Shown here: positions 30,883 to 42,904 of the stretch, one piece after another
How the letters are laid out: each line of letters begins with the position of its first letter
How positions within the stretch are numbered: the stretch's first letter is position 1
Source of the DNA: Manduca sexta
Taxonomy: Eukaryota > Arthropoda > Insecta > Lepidoptera > Sphingidae
DNA: 64,000 nucleotides
Assembly: GCF_014839805.1 (NCBI RefSeq)
Contig: NC_051120.1
Coordinates: forward strand, 7,812,001 to 7,876,000
Reading direction: 5' to 3'
Translations under genes and position numbers: made by a program
Notes under the pieces: model-generated
The model's database searches: none
What the model saw: only the letters and a program-made list of their open reading frames with translations
Told to the model about the DNA's origin: nothing

Positions 30883-31061
30883 GGGCCCTTATTCTGTATG
30901 ATAGTGTAACCGCGTAACGCAGCCGTGTCATGTTATCTTCGAGAAATGTGCGTGGAATGGTATTCCGTAAGCCCAATTTCTATAGTCCTAAACATGATGC
31001 GTTGTGTTACGTGCTTGTTACGCACGGTTAAAATAACGTGCGGGATGGAGAATAAGGCCCC
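30883..31061. mobile_element. Inverted-repeat element, 179 bp (MITE-like)
   Basis: The ends are GGGCCCTTATTCT and AGAATAAGGCCCC, inverted with one mismatch. The interior also has loosely inverted 'gtaaccgcgtaacgca' / 'ttgttacgcacggtta'. No transposase is present and the target duplication is unclear, so the superfamily is not assigned. Confidence 0.6.
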
Positions 31062-31199
31062 TGGATTGTCATTAATACACACTCAATAGAGCTGAGGAAT
31101 GTATTTAACTAGCATTTCTTGCTAAATATCTAATTTAGGATATGAATGAACATATTTAAGAAATCGCATTTTTCAAATTCATTACATACAGTCAAATAC

Positions 31200-31530
31200 A
31201 TTAAACAGTATAGTTATTATAGACCGGACATCAGTGCTAAATTTATGCTCCAAAAGTTATTACTAATTGTAATAAGTCGTTGTCTTATTTGAAATGTCCG
31301 TATGACAAGATGTCACAACGTCCAAAGATATTAATACAAAAATAACATATTAACAGAAAATATTATACCTATACCTATTAATGGGCGCAATAAAAACGTG
31401 GAAATCACGTTATGGAAAAATATAAGGTATTTCACATTTTCATGGGTTGAGTAGTCATCGCATGCACAGAATGTTTGTATGACAATCTTGCCAATGCCCG
31501 CTCTATATAATCTTAAAACTATATTCAGTA
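31200..31530 (+). repeat. Rep-F copy, long form
   Basis: It runs from 'cagtatagttattatagacc' through 'gacaagatgtcacaacgtcc' to 'tgacaatcttgccaatgccc' and 'gctctatataatctt'. The same order is seen at 46290-46610. Confidence 0.7.
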
Positions 31531-32017
31531 TTAAAATCATTGCCGTTTAATGATAAAAAATGACCTTGAAAATAAATGAAAATATACTCGCGTTAAAAAC
31601 CCAAAGGTCTTGTTATGACCTTTTTTGTTGAGTTTTTATATTTTAAAACATAAATAACACATTGATACTCAATGACGTTTTACAAATGTAATAAATACAC
31701 CTTAGTTGATACTACTATAAATAAAAATAAACAACGTAAAGTTAGGTCTTTTTGATATTAAATTTACATATTTAAATGGGCTGGAATATTAATTTGGTAT
31801 TGTCCAGACAAATACACAATATTAATTTGCCTTTAAACAAACATTTCATTCATAAACATCTATTTTTACTCATTACCTTTCTTACTCCTATAAATTTTAG
31901 AACTGTTTATATTTTTTCAGAAACGCAAAAACATATCTTTATACAACACACACACACATACAAATTCGATGAGGAAAACTTGTAAAAAAATATAAATGCA
32001 AACACTAGGACACTTAC
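31531..32017. other. No recognised feature
   Basis: Very AT-rich; on the minus strand this would be the first part of the putative first intron. Confidence 0.4.
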
Positions 32018-32173
32018 CGACACTTTTAATGCACTAATATTTCACTAAATATTGTTATTATTTGAATTTTAACACGTGAAACACGATACAACACCACCGT
32101 GGAACTTGACACAACAATCACTGCGGAGTTATGCGCCCGCGCAGCTGCAAAAGATGTGTGTGTGCTGTAAACT
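32018..32173 (-). promoter_or_regulatory. Candidate promoter and non-coding first exon
   Basis: On the minus strand an initiator-like TCAGTT (A at 32173) is followed by about 155 nt of non-coding sequence with several CpGs, and then by a strong donor, GTGTCG followed by GTAAGTG, at 32017. The region is GC-richer than its surroundings. It could splice to the acceptor at 24420-24419 that abuts the start codon of the membrane-protein gene. No TATA box is at the expected distance. The call is inferred and would be settled by cDNA ends; it may equally serve no gene. Confidence 0.35.
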
Positions 32174-32849
32174 GAGTCGCCGTTTGTGTGTGTTTGTCGC
32201 TGGTGCGAAAGTAAAACCAGTTATTTTATGAATTGTCTGATGTTATGTAATTAGTTAGAAATGTTTTATCGGAGGAACGTAATTATAATTTAGTGTCGTT
32301 TTGAAATACAATGTTCTTATCTTTTTCAATGAATAATGATTATAATTAATAAGTTGAATCGTCGCGTATCGTGTAGTCCGAACAGCGTAAGTTACTAGAA
32401 CTGATAAATCATTATGAATGTGTTGCAAAAGTTATGCCGGGCGAAATAGAGAATAGTCTAATTAAAAAAAAAAATAATAAAATAAAAACCCGAAAATTAC
32501 TTACAACCATTCTCAATAAAGATTCAAATATCAATCTTCAATCCGATTCAATGGACCAATCAAAATAATTCGTTTGTTAGCGTAACAAAAAAACTTTGTT
32601 CTGGTTGGTCCATTTTTAATTTAGATCAAAAAAGGGGTTGGGATCATTTATTGGAATGGCGGTTGGATGCATTAAATAAGGCATGAAGATAAGAACCAAG
32701 GCACAAAAACTAGTGTCAATATGTAAAGATTTGGATTTAAAATTTTAACGTTGCATCAACTAATTTCTTACATAACAATATAATATGAAGAACTCGTACG
32801 TAAAATCTCATGCTTCTAAGGGCATCAATTTAGACTGAGTGTTCAATTT
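32174..32849. other. Upstream flank of the candidate promoter
   Basis: No repeat family is recognised. Short inverted strings AATGGACCAA (32550-32559) and TTGGTCCATT (32605-32614) could form a hairpin. Confidence 0.4.
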
Positions 32850-33080
32850 AGTTGGTGGTAGGATATATTTTATATCCGCCCAGATAGCGGCCACCGTACA
32901 CAAGGTGTTAAAACCCGCCATAGTGGCTCACGTAAGTGTTGCTTTCCGAGGATAACCTTTGTATATTCGGTACCAACAGGCCGGCATAATTATGTCGATT
33001 GCCGAGGGGTAATCATCTCTCGTCAGTCGACATCCTATTGGACCACACTCCACTTACCATCAGGTGCAGTGACGTCACTG
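32850..33080 (+). repeat. Rep-A copy, near full-length
   Basis: It starts 'ttggtggtaggatatatttt' and ends 'caccatcaggtgcagtgacg'-like sequence. It is well preserved, with few differences from the copy at 47050. Confidence 0.82.
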
Positions 33081-34007
33081 TTCTGTGTATGTATAAAAAA
33101 ATGCAAATTTAATTTAATAAAAGATAATAGTTGTTTTCAGTCCAGACGTTTTGTTTCATCACCGATTTTGTTATTACAACAACATAGACTTCTTGGAAAG
33201 TCCGGTGTTAATACATTGACCACAGCTATAAGGAAATCGATGTATGCAGAAATTTTTACATGACATTGTTCGAAACCTATAACGACGAAGAAATATTTAT
33301 CAACTAGACAAATAATGTATTGTTTTTTATACATATATTTATTTTTTTAAGAATAGCGTCATCTATATACCGCGAGGGGAAACTTAGATGTAAACAAAGA
33401 GTTTAAATTGGAAAGCCCGTGAGTCGTTCTTTGAGGAAAATATTGCCAATATTATAAGGTGTTTACAACATAACTAAGACAGCGTTGTTAATTTATTTTT
33501 TTTTGGTATAATCTGGTTAGGGTAAATGTTATGTTTCAAAGGTCATGGTACCGATTAAAAATGATATATAATATCTATTTATTGTTAAATATTATAGTGT
33601 TCTTTTTTACAAAACTTTTATTAGAATTTTGACAATAGAACGAAGTTTAGTCACTTTATACTTCAATTTATTCTAGCCTCCCAATTTTGGACAGTGCCGT
33701 ATCTATGTGCAAAAAAATTCGGAATTCGATATTTTAAATTACAATATTATTTTTAAAAAATACAGAATATACAATTACTTATAGTTATATTTAAACTAAA
33801 GTGCCATTGAGGCAATTTAACACAAGGGTTTTTATAGGTTGGTCGTTTACATTTTAAAAGCAAATGCATTATCTGCAGGAAGAAATGTAAACTATTCTAT
33901 CTCACAGAGAACCAACTAAATTTGTAATATATCATTGGATAGGATTTCAGAAACCGTACGTCCTTGATGCTTCTTAATCTCCATATTTTTTTTACACCTG
34001 TTTAATT
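33081..34007. other. No recognised feature
   Basis: AT-rich; open frames near 33069-33334 occur on both strands with no motif. Confidence 0.4.
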
Positions 34008-34118
34008 TAAACTTCGGTCTGATAATGAGTAAAAAAACTCAATATCATTGCCCGACCTGGAGACCGAACCCAAGACTTCAGCACAGCCGTACCGTCATAA
34101 TACTACGTCATCGAGGTA
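34008..34118 (-). repeat. SINE-2 fragment, inverted
   Basis: Contains 'caatatcattgcccgacctg', 'gagaccgaacccaagacttc' and 'atcgaggtagt', the head half of SINE-2. Confidence 0.65.
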
Positions 34119-34432
34119 GTTGAGTGCAAAATAACTGCATGTGCACGAAATACTCATATTTGTATTCCATAACTATAGGTATATATAAAATACAAAATTC
34201 TGAGGTAAATAGCATAAAATAACAATTAGAATTAAGAACCCCTTCCTTTATTGAATTCGGATGAACAATCCACAAAATATTCATATTCATTTAATTTGTA
34301 TCTCTCGAGCATCAGCGTGTTTCCTGATGCTTTCTTTAGCATCCCATTCTGACCACGCGCTGGTTCTACAATGAACTGACGCCCATCCATTGCAATCAAT
34401 TGCAAGTTAATATATATACCTAATTAATTTAA

Positions 34433-34605
34433 CTACTGGATATAATAAAACTTAACATCTCCTGTCTCAAGATGGCGAGCACAGTGGAATACCAAAAAAT
34501 ACTTTGTAATTCAAGGGGTTGGATTATGTTTCTACTGTTTATGGGCGTATAGCTTACCATCTGGCGAACGGCAAATTCACCTCGACATTCAAAGCAATAA
34601 AAAAG
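34433..34605 (+). repeat. Rep-D fragment
   Basis: The A-rich-end half of Rep-D: 'taacatctcctgtctcaaga', 'tggcgagcacagtggaatac', ending 'cattcaaagcaataaaaaag'. Confidence 0.75.
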
Positions 34606-35774
34606 CTTCCTTAATAGTTACTCTAAGACTATCTAAACTCCCGTTCATGCTTCATAGGCAATCATTTCGAATTTCAATAATAATGAACTAACTGGCGGCT
34701 CACTCGGAATCAGCGCTTGCGCATAACCTCGCCGGGTCAAGGTGTTTTAAGGAAACACAGTTACCTCTTGTGGTTAAGCCATGACTAAGCTTTGACGACA
34801 TTCCTGGATTGTTATCACTATTTCACCAGCGTTTAAATAACCAGCATTGTGACCAATGACGTATGTCACTGTGGGCTTGTGCCTTTACTGAAATTAATCT
34901 ATAATGAGCAAGGTGACGTGGTCTGTGTGAAAAAAAAAAAGAAAGACAAAAGGGCGCGAAACACAATTGTCTGGCCAGCGGACCACTGCGTTGGCGATAC
35001 ACTTTTGTTTGCATTTTGTTTAGTATCGGACGGACGTTCACAATCGTTGTATTTCGCTATCTATATTTTTATGTTCCTACTGTTTTGCTTATTTGTAAAC
35101 TAATTTGATTAAAATTGTTGTCTTTTAGTAAATAAGTTAAGTTTTTGTTATAAGTTCTAAATACTATTTTAGTTTTGAGTTCATTGTCAAACAATTAAAT
35201 GTTGAAAACGCTAAAACTATACATAAAAATGAATCTCCGAAATGTTTGTACGCGCATGACTTTCAGGCGACTGTACCAAATTCGATAAATCTTTCTTTGA
35301 AATGTTCGTTATTCTCAGGAGAAGGTTTGTATGAGAAAAATATTAAAAAAAAATTAACAAATATTTAAAAATCTCAGTAAAGTGAGTGTGCCAATGAGAG
35401 AGAAGAGTGAGAGATACTTATAATACTATTACTAATACAATCAAAGCTAATATCAGACCGAAGTCTGGAATTCATATGTCGGCCACTTAAGCTGAACAAA
35501 TTCAAAATGTCAAATTATCTTTAAATTCTTGTACCCATATTAACACGGCGGTATTTATTTACTGACATAAACTTTAAAGATTCACTTCATATTAGATAAA
35601 TAAAAAATAATATTTCGATTGAAGTCAGTGTGTAGAAGAGGTTCGAATTTGTTCAGTTACTTTTGTAGATGACTACATTATGTTATTCTCAGAAAAGTGA
35701 GTGTGCGAATGAGACAGAAGACTGTGAGATGCTCATAATACACTAATATAATCAAAGCTAATACATATTTACTT
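34606..35774. other. No recognised feature
   Basis: Near-repeated phrases 'agtgagtgtgc.aatgagaga' at 35380 and 35695 hint at an internal duplication of about 315 bp (35375-35470 and 35690-35765), which I cannot classify. No ORF is supported. Confidence 0.4.
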
Positions 35775-35880
35775 ATTATAATCTATACATATTATAAAAC
35801 AAAATTCCCTTTTCTGTCTGTCTGTATGTTATCGATTTTCTCGAAATCAATGCGTCGCGATCTTCACTGGTAAAGAATCG
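35775..35880 (+). repeat. RTE-like fragment
   Basis: 'aaaacaaaattcccttttct', 'gtctgtctgtatgtt' and 'tctcgaaatcaa' match the middle of the RTE-like repeat whose better copies are at 40690 and 58590. Confidence 0.5.
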
Positions 35881-35937
35881 TCTTCACCGGTGAAGATCGC
35901 TATAGAGGTTAGGGTCTATATAGATAGACCCTAACCT
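35857..35937. repeat. Cluster of hairpins
   Basis: A 16-bp perfect palindrome TCTTCACCGGTGAAGA (35881-35896), an 11-bp inverted pair 35857-35867/35890-35900, and a 13-bp inverted pair AGGTTAGGGTCTA/TAGACCCTAACCT (35906-35918/35925-35937, loop of six) lie within 80 bp. Confidence 0.85.
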
Positions 35938-35940
35938 AGC

Positions 35941-37100
35941 TACCTTGCCAGCCGTTCTCTAGCTATTTCTGATACCTCAAGAAGAAAATAAAAGAATAAT
36001 ACCGTCCCTGGAAAATGCTTTCCAAATTGATAAATTACTCAAGATTCCCCGAGCAAGGAACCAAAACTCAATTGTACAGTTCACTGGCCACGTATGACGT
36101 CATAACCAATGACGTAATGGAGCAGTAAATCTGGTTATAACTTTAAACCTCATCCGGCATGAGACTGAAGAGCGTGTTAAAAAATATAAAAAAGACTTTT
36201 TTGGAATTGTTGGCACAGAAGGACGTACTTGAGCTGCGAATTGAGTAGTTCTAGGTTAAAATTCCGAGTTGGATAACTGGAGCTTCTGTATTTCCAGAAA
36301 CATATAAGTTGATTGTAGATATGGGCTTATCCAAAAATCTTTACCATTGATTCCCAAAGTGGTCCAGGTGGACGCCCAGGGGCCCACGGGAGACTCGACT
36401 AGACTAAAAGCGACGAAGATCGGCGTTGGCGCTACCAAAAAATTGGGGTTTACAACTAGCAAGTAGGAGTCCACGAAAATTTATCTGGTTTTGAGAGTAA
36501 AGAATATTGCTGGCTTGACTTCACCTATGAATGTAGGCCGATAATATTTTAGGAAGCTAAGCATCTGTTACATTAAATACTTGCATATTCTGAGGAATAT
36601 AGTTGTAGCATGGTTGAGTCTGTGGTCTTGCAATTGTCAGGTGTCAGCTATCAAGTGTGACAGCTGACGTTTTTAAAAAGAGGCAGCCCTCCTCTCCCCT
36701 GTGCCCCTCGAGGCCCCTTTTATGGTAATTGCTTGTTGTTGTCCGTGGACGTTAATATAAAATATAAGTCAAACTTATTAAGACTATTATTTATAAAATA
36801 ACAGAGATACTACAATAGTAGAAATTTATCTGCAGGGTGTCTACTAGAACAAACAGCAAACATTTTTCATCTTTCTTCGATTTGAACTAATTTTGAATAT
36901 AAGACAGGGCGCACCAAACTACGTTGCGTTTGAGTACGTTATTTTAATTGATCAGGGTGTGTAATGTACGTTCGAGGGGGCAGCAATTGTTGCTGCTTAA
37001 CTTGCAATCGGATTTTGTGACAGATCCATTCATTTCATTAGAAAGATCTTAATCGTAGAATTGCTAGCATATTGCATTTAAAAAACAGACTACTTCAAAT
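35941..37100. other. No confidently recognised feature
   Basis: At 36350-36480, 'cccaaagtggtccaggtgga' and 'cgcccaggggcccacgggag' recall hAT-element termini, but I find no matching inverted end. The remainder is featureless. Confidence 0.4.
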
Positions 37101-37372
37101 GGACCGCTCTACTCGGCCGAAGGTCGCAGGCTCAACACCCAAGGCACATTCTGACTTGTCGAAGTTACGTGTATATTGATTATTATCTCTTGTTTTTACG
37201 GTGAAGGAAAACATCGTGAGGAAACTTAAAAAAATCTCCGTAAGAATTTCGAAGGTATGTGAAGTCTCCCAATCCTCAGTAGCCCGTGGTGGTGGACTAA
37301 GGCTTAAACCCTCTCAGTAGAGGAGTCCCGTGCTCAGCAGTGGGGAGTGAATGCAGGGCTGATATTATTATA
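37101..37372 (+). repeat. SINE-1 copy, diverged
   Basis: The body is complete from just before the B-box position ('gtcgcaggctcaacaccc') to 'gcagggctgatattattata'. The A-box side of the head is lost. Confidence 0.75.
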
Positions 37373-37734
37373 GTTACATCGAAGTGTGGTGCACTGGTTT
37401 TGCCTCTGACTAACGCCAAGGAGTAAGGAGATAATACGTGTGAACTCATAACTTCTAGAATCTAAATTATTTCTTTGTATTAAAATGTTTGTTCCAAAGG
37501 TCAGCAGTTTATCACAATTATGATGAAAACGTCATTATAAATCATTCTTGACAGGAAAAAAATGCGAATAATGCAACAAAAGGCGAAGTACGATATTTCT
37601 CCTGTGGTTCCATACATGTATGATTTGTACTAAATGATGATGTCATGATTTGCTTTTACATCAATTGCATATAAAAATGCCGGTGAATCAGATCCGTTTT
37701 TTGACATAGTATAATAATAATATATTTTTTATAT
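37373..37734. other. No recognised feature
   Basis: AT-rich spacer. Confidence 0.4.
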
Positions 37735-37952
37735 GGTATTAGTGGAGTGGGGTCCAATAGACAGTCGACTGGCGAGAGATGATTACCCCTCGATAGTCGA
37801 CACAATTATGCCGGCCTGTTGGAACCGGATATACACAGGCTGATCCCGGAACGCGACACACACGGGCCACTATGACGGGTGTTATCACCTTGTATAGCTG
37901 GTCGGTATCCAGGCGGATATAAAATATATCCTACCACCAGCAATTTATAGAT
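37735..37952 (-). repeat. Rep-A copy, inverted
   Basis: It runs from 'tagtggagtggggtccaata' to 'tatcctaccaccagcaa'. It is well preserved but lacks the A-rich end beyond 'ctgatggtaag'. Confidence 0.8.
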
Positions 37953-38089
37953 AAAATGTTTACAATACTTTAGCACTTTAGACAATTTGTAGTTTTACTT
38001 GTAATCATTTTAGGGATAAATACGTCAGCTTAGAATTGCTGGAATGTGTGAGTGTATTTATATTTTCAATAAAACAATTATCATATATC

Positions 38090-38260
38090 TTATCAGTGTT
38101 GTGTTCATTTATATATTAATTATAAGATGGCCACCTAGTTGTCGCTGTTGGGACATAAAAATTGTTATAAGTACTTAGTGTTTTTTTTGTTATTTATATA
38201 ATATATGTATACGACATGTGTACCGCGACAATAAATTATTCTTTCTTTCTTTATTTCAAT
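38090..38260 (+). repeat. Retroelement 3' end with TTTC-repeat tail
   Basis: 'gatggccacctagttgtcgc', 'gtgtaccgcgacaataaatt' and a (TTTC)n tail look like a non-LTR 3' UTR with AATAAA. I see no other copy in this window. Confidence 0.4.
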
Positions 38261-38654
38261 TAACCGAAATTATATTTTAAACACCAACGAAACACAACCA
38301 CTATCTTGTTTACCTTGGTTTTTCTAAGAGATTTTTAAAACAGGATCCTAAAATAAAAGAACAGAATGACTCATTGCAAACGTGTTTAAAATCCACTTTA
38401 CAGCTCATATTCGTAACTTTAATAAAAGTTGCTAAATATCACCATTTTTACCTGGTAAGAGTCTTCATGTGAAAGATAATTGCGTCGATTTCAGTGACTT
38501 TATTGCTATGTTCGTGGAATTTGATTCAGAATTCATTCTGTAACACTTTCTTTATCTGTTCGGTTAGTCTTATTTATTCGTAATATATATATTTTGATCT
38601 CGTTGATTTACAATTTTTTTTAAACGTAAACTTCTTTTCCTTATGCACAATTAT

Positions 38655-38720
38655 TTTTATACTAGCTTTTGCTCGTGGCTTCGCCCGCGTGAAGGAGTTT
38701 TGCAGGATATTTTTTTTCCG
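38655..38720 (+). repeat. RTE-like fragment
   Basis: 'actagcttttgctcgtggct' 'tcgcccgcgtgaagg' is the border sequence found inverted at 40850-40882 and 58720-58745. Confidence 0.6.
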
Positions 38721-39835
38721 ACTTACTTGATATGTATGCAGGGGGTATCTTACTTTTACTAACTTTTATTGACAGAGGAAGGGGGATTTAAAGTGAGTGT
38801 TTGTGCCTAGTAATAAATTTGCTAGCGTTCTACATGGCGACATAGATAAACAAACAAACGAGTCTTACCTACATAATATTCGCTACCTACTTTGAATAAT
38901 AATTTCAGTTTTCTATCCTATTTTATATAAAACTTACAATTCATAGTAGCATTTTAATGAATACGAAACGACTTTTCCTTGTTTTTCCAGCAGTTCCACA
39001 TAAAAGACACCGAGTAGAGACTATTCTAAGTACTGCTTGGAATTGCGGTTGGCTGCGCACCAATATGACACAATCAAGAAATTATGATGTAATTAAACTG
39101 CCAACTAAATATATACTACGCGTTTTTCCTTTAGAGATAAGCACCAGAGACGGCCTTAGGGCGAGGCGAACCGAGCAACCGCTTGGGGCCTCGCAATGTG
39201 CCTTGAAGGACCTTTATTATTAATTTATTACGATCTTACGAAACTGTTAAAACCGAGGTACTTTTTTGCACTACCCGGGGCCTCGTTTTTTTTGGCCTTT
39301 CGCCTGGGATGTAGAAGGCACAATATTAAAACTAAGTTGATGGTGGGAATTTTAAATGTAAAAGGCAAACGTCGACATTATAGGGCTGTCAAAAAAACTA
39401 AACTTTACATTTCAAAACTTTTTAATTTCTTTTTCTATCATGCTTGCTAGAATACTTTTAAAATTCATGTAGGTAATGTAAAATAAAGTTGAAAAATCTT
39501 GAAAATCTTGACCTATAAGAATCAGTTGTACCTTTTTGTTAGTCACTACAAAACCAATTTTTGCACATAGCTTCCTTATTTTACGAGATATCAAAATATT
39601 AAATATACCAATAGTCGGAGAATAAAATTTCCAATTTAATGGTATATAGAACATACTTTTAACAAAATAACCTTTAACGACATTTAAAATTTTCGCCATC
39701 GATGCATAGATGTGTACACATCGAAGAGTTAAAACTTCACTAGTTTGTGTTCGCTAGTAATACCATTTGACTGAGTAATGATTTATTATGTTTATATTGA
39801 AATAAAACATTTTTTTAGGTTTTATAGCGGCTTTT
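38721..39835. other. Mostly unrecognised
   Basis: At 39149-39205, 'gacggccttagggcgaggcg' and 'gcaaccgcttggggcctcgc' look like one end of a DNA transposon, but no opposite end is visible. Open frames at 38957-39699 are not supported. Confidence 0.4.
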
Positions 39836-40010
39836 ATTACGAAAACGGCTTTTATAGCGGGGCTATATGTCTCAGCCCTCAGTCCCCCCCGTGACGTAAA
39901 GGCTCCACAGTCTTCGAAACGTCGGCAGAAAATTATAATATAATTAAACCGTGATAAAATCTGAAAAATACTTTTATTTCAATTTGTCCTGTGTATCGCC
40001 ATTTTGGATA
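39836..40010 (+). repeat. Rep-I copy ('gaaacgtcgg' repeat)
   Basis: It contains 'gtcttcgaaacgtcggcaga' and 'aaaccgtgataaaatctgaa'. Similar copies lie at 55585-55770 and 57775-57950. The class is unknown. Confidence 0.65.
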
Positions 40011-40399
40011 CTATCTTCCACCGAAATACGATTCAAAGGGATTATTGGATCCCTAGTAATTGTACTTTCAGTACTTAGTAACTATTCGTTACCTGTAAAA
40101 TAGAGGCAAATCGGCAGACACCTATAGAATTTACTTCTGAGAACCAGATTTTCAACTTTGACGACGCATTCTCATATTTTCATGTTTTTAAGTATTTTGG
40201 TTTCGTGGAATTTTGTTCTATCAACTATCTATGTTGACTAAGTATTGTTGTTATTTATATTTATGCTGATAATATAAAGAGGAAAGTTTGTGAGTTTATA
40301 TGTATTAAAACAAATTCCTGTAACTTGCCTAAGTTATATTTTTGTCTTGAATTGTAATATATTTCTTCAGAAATTGAAGTGTTTTAATACTCTGTTATC

Positions 40400-40882
40400 A
40401 TTTATACTACTAATGCATAAAGTTGAAGAGTTTGTTTGAACACGTTAATATCTACTGGTTAATAACTACTGGTTCAAATTGAAAAATTATAGTGGTAGCT
40501 TATTTATCGAAGAAGGCTATAAACTATATTATAACATCACGCTAAGGTTAATAGAAGCGTAGCATCAATTTGCAAAAACGGGGAAAATTTATTCCTTTTT
40601 AAAGCATCCGTTGCGTGCGTAAACGGTTATAGTTATGTAAGAAACATGTATGACACAATCTTTCCTTTTAAAAAGTCCTATATTTTAAAACAAAGTCCCC
40701 CGCTGCATCTGTTTGCTTTTTTGAACGTGATAAACTCATAATATACCCAACGAATTGCGATAAAATTTGTTATGGAGATAGTTTAAGACCCTGGGAAGAA
40801 CATAGGCTTTGTACCCTAGGAAAATATATACCGGGACTTTTATCTCTTTCACGCGAGCGAAGCCACGAGCAAAAGCTAGTAG
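40400..40882 (+). repeat. RTE-like repeat, longest copy
   Basis: It starts 'taatgcataaagttgaagag' and passes 'atcgaagaaggctataaact', 'aaaacggggaaaattt', 'cgttgcgtgcgtaaac' and 'cacgcgagcgaagccacgag' to 'caaaagctagt'. It is non-coding and internally rearranged. Confidence 0.65.
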
Positions 40883-41036
40883 CTTGATAACCGTACAAAT
40901 TAAACTGACATAAAGTAATCACTCGGTACTACAATTTTCTGCTTGCATTATATAAAATAAACAGTAAAAGAACAAGCAAAAGACTTATAAAGACAATGCA
41001 GACCGACAAAAGTATTCTTTATAAACCTAATCGATA

Positions 41037-41420
41037 TTGCGTCCAGGTGTTCCGCTGCATGTAGGAACAGATGCCGATGGCTCGTCAATATTTAATGTCA
41101 GGCCAAACGGACAGGCCTACTTCGAAGACGATGAATCTTTCATGCATACTGATTTTTATGTTAACTCTTTTCGATTTAGATTGCAGATTCTAGTTGACGT
41201 ATATGACTATCGCGCTAAGACTTTCTTCTTTCCTGCCAGCCCGAGCTGGCTTCTTTGTTTATTATATTTTTCATTTATTTTACTTTAAATATAAATTGTC
41301 TTTGTTTATATAAGCTAATTTAATTAAGTAATAATTAAATTTTTTCATGTGCCTTGCCTTATCATAAGTGCAACTATGTTCGCCTACGGAATGAATAAAG
41401 CATTTTATTTATTTATTTAA
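41037..41420 (+). pseudogene. LINE C-terminal fragment with 3' UTR
   Basis: An 83-codon frame (RPGVPLHVGTDADGSS, HTDFYVNSFRFRLQ...) runs to a stop at 41288. It is followed by 'taagtgcaactatgttcgcc', 'aatgaataaagcattttatt' and an (ATTT)n tail. The tail and AATAAA-like end are retroelement-like, and the same 3' phrase recurs near 57610-57660. The protein itself is not recognised with certainty. Confidence 0.45.
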
Positions 41421-41645
41421 GGTCCTTCGATTCCCGGGTCAGGACAAAAATAATTTTGAATGGGTTTCCTTTTCGAAAATTACTCAGTCGCAGTCCGGAG
41501 TCAGGAAGTTGTGAGTGTATTACTCCCGTGCCTAGAAAAGCACGTAAAGTCGTTGGGTTTGTGACGGATCTCGTTCTTGTCATCTGTTGGGACAAAATAA
41601 TATAAAAAAAAAACACGATAGAATCCGAACATAAATTTTATTTCG
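41421..41645. other. Possible SINE remnant
   Basis: 'tcgattcccgggtcagga' followed by 'cagtccggagtcaggaagtt' resembles the SINE-2 head and body but is too decayed to align by eye. Confidence 0.3.
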
Positions 41646-42791
41646 AATCAAATCACATCAATTTATTTTGCATAAAACATGGTATAAATTATGATGTTAA
41701 ATATATTACACGTGCAACATGTTTTAACGGTATGCAAAAATTTTATATACGTACTTATAATTAGAGAACGTAGTTACGCAAATTAACTAATTAATAATAC
41801 CTAATTAATTGGTATATCATGCTATTTATATCTATACTCTTTTAAGCATAGTTTTTGGAAAGCCTAAGTACTCCTATTATACCTATGATAACGAAACCCC
41901 AAATCAATGCTTAGCTTGTTATAATAAAACTGCAATTATATTATTTAAATGTTGTAATCATCCTTGACATTTATATGCATTTTGAGGAGGAAAACTCGAG
42001 GAATTCCCAGAATGGGCCTTTCATGTGAACTCGAAGTTAAAATTAACCTTCAACTTATATGAAGTATTAAATCAACTACAAATGTAGGAAAATGTGACTA
42101 AAATAAATGTTATATTTATTGTTTGTTAATGGCATTGTAGAATTTGAAACAGATGACAGCGGATTCAATTCCCGTGTCGTCTAATTTATTTCGTGACAGT
42201 TTTTTTTTTGTTTGTACATGGGGCGGTATTGGAATATTTTATATGAACATAATATTACCATTTAGGCTAGGTGGTAGTTCTCTTTGAAGCGACAGTTACT
42301 CTTGGTAGGTACCACCGCATTTTCTGTTTTTGTCATCAAGCATTACTGTTGAGTTTTCCCGCTTAACGAATACTATATCCAGAATACTGAATCATGCTAT
42401 TACTGACAGGATAGTGCGCGAAGTAAATACTATGAACTAATCAAAATTATCCATTATTATCAAAATTACATATTAATGAATAGTTATAGCGCCCTTTGGT
42501 GGTCACGTTTTATTTAATACGTACTCACACATGCAAACAAAATACACGCATAACACCCGATCTTTTGTTTCGTTTACTTTCACAAATTAATTTGTATAAA
42601 CGTGCACTTCGTAATCGGCGTATTGTATTTGTTATTTTTTTTATGTATAACATTTCAGCGTTTTTTTTATTGAACCACAGCGTGGCCTCCCTGCACCTGA
42701 TGGCTGCTGAAGTTGTGACGGAGTTTATAAATAAATTAATAAAAATAAATGACTAGGAAGAACTATTGTTTATTTTCGTTTATTAAGACTA
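41646..42791. other. No confidently recognised feature
   Basis: AT-rich. A Rep-D-like scrap ('taggtaccaccgcat') is at about 42300-42350. The 86-codon frame at 42496-42756 has no motif. Confidence 0.4.
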
Positions 42792-42904
42792 CTCTACCAA
42801 TCCGCACCAGGCTAGCATGGTGGACTAAGGCCTAATCCCTCTCAGTAGTAGAGGCGGCCCGTTCTCAGTGAGACAGTATATAACACAGGGCTGATATTAT
42901 TATT
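42792..42904 (+). repeat. SINE-1 3' fragment
   Basis: From 'ctctaccaatccgcaccagg' to 'acagggctgatattattatt'. Confidence 0.8.

Noticed and set aside
32550..32614. MITE bounded by AATGGACCAA/TTGGTCCATT
   Set aside because: Arms of only 10 bp and no target duplication; could be chance.
35906..35937. Telomere-like TTAGGG string
   Set aside because: A single occurrence within a hairpin; insect telomeres use TTAGG arrays and none is present.
39149..39320. DNA transposon with GACGGCCTTAGGGCGAGG end
   Set aside because: Only one end is recognisable; no inverse end or target duplication found.
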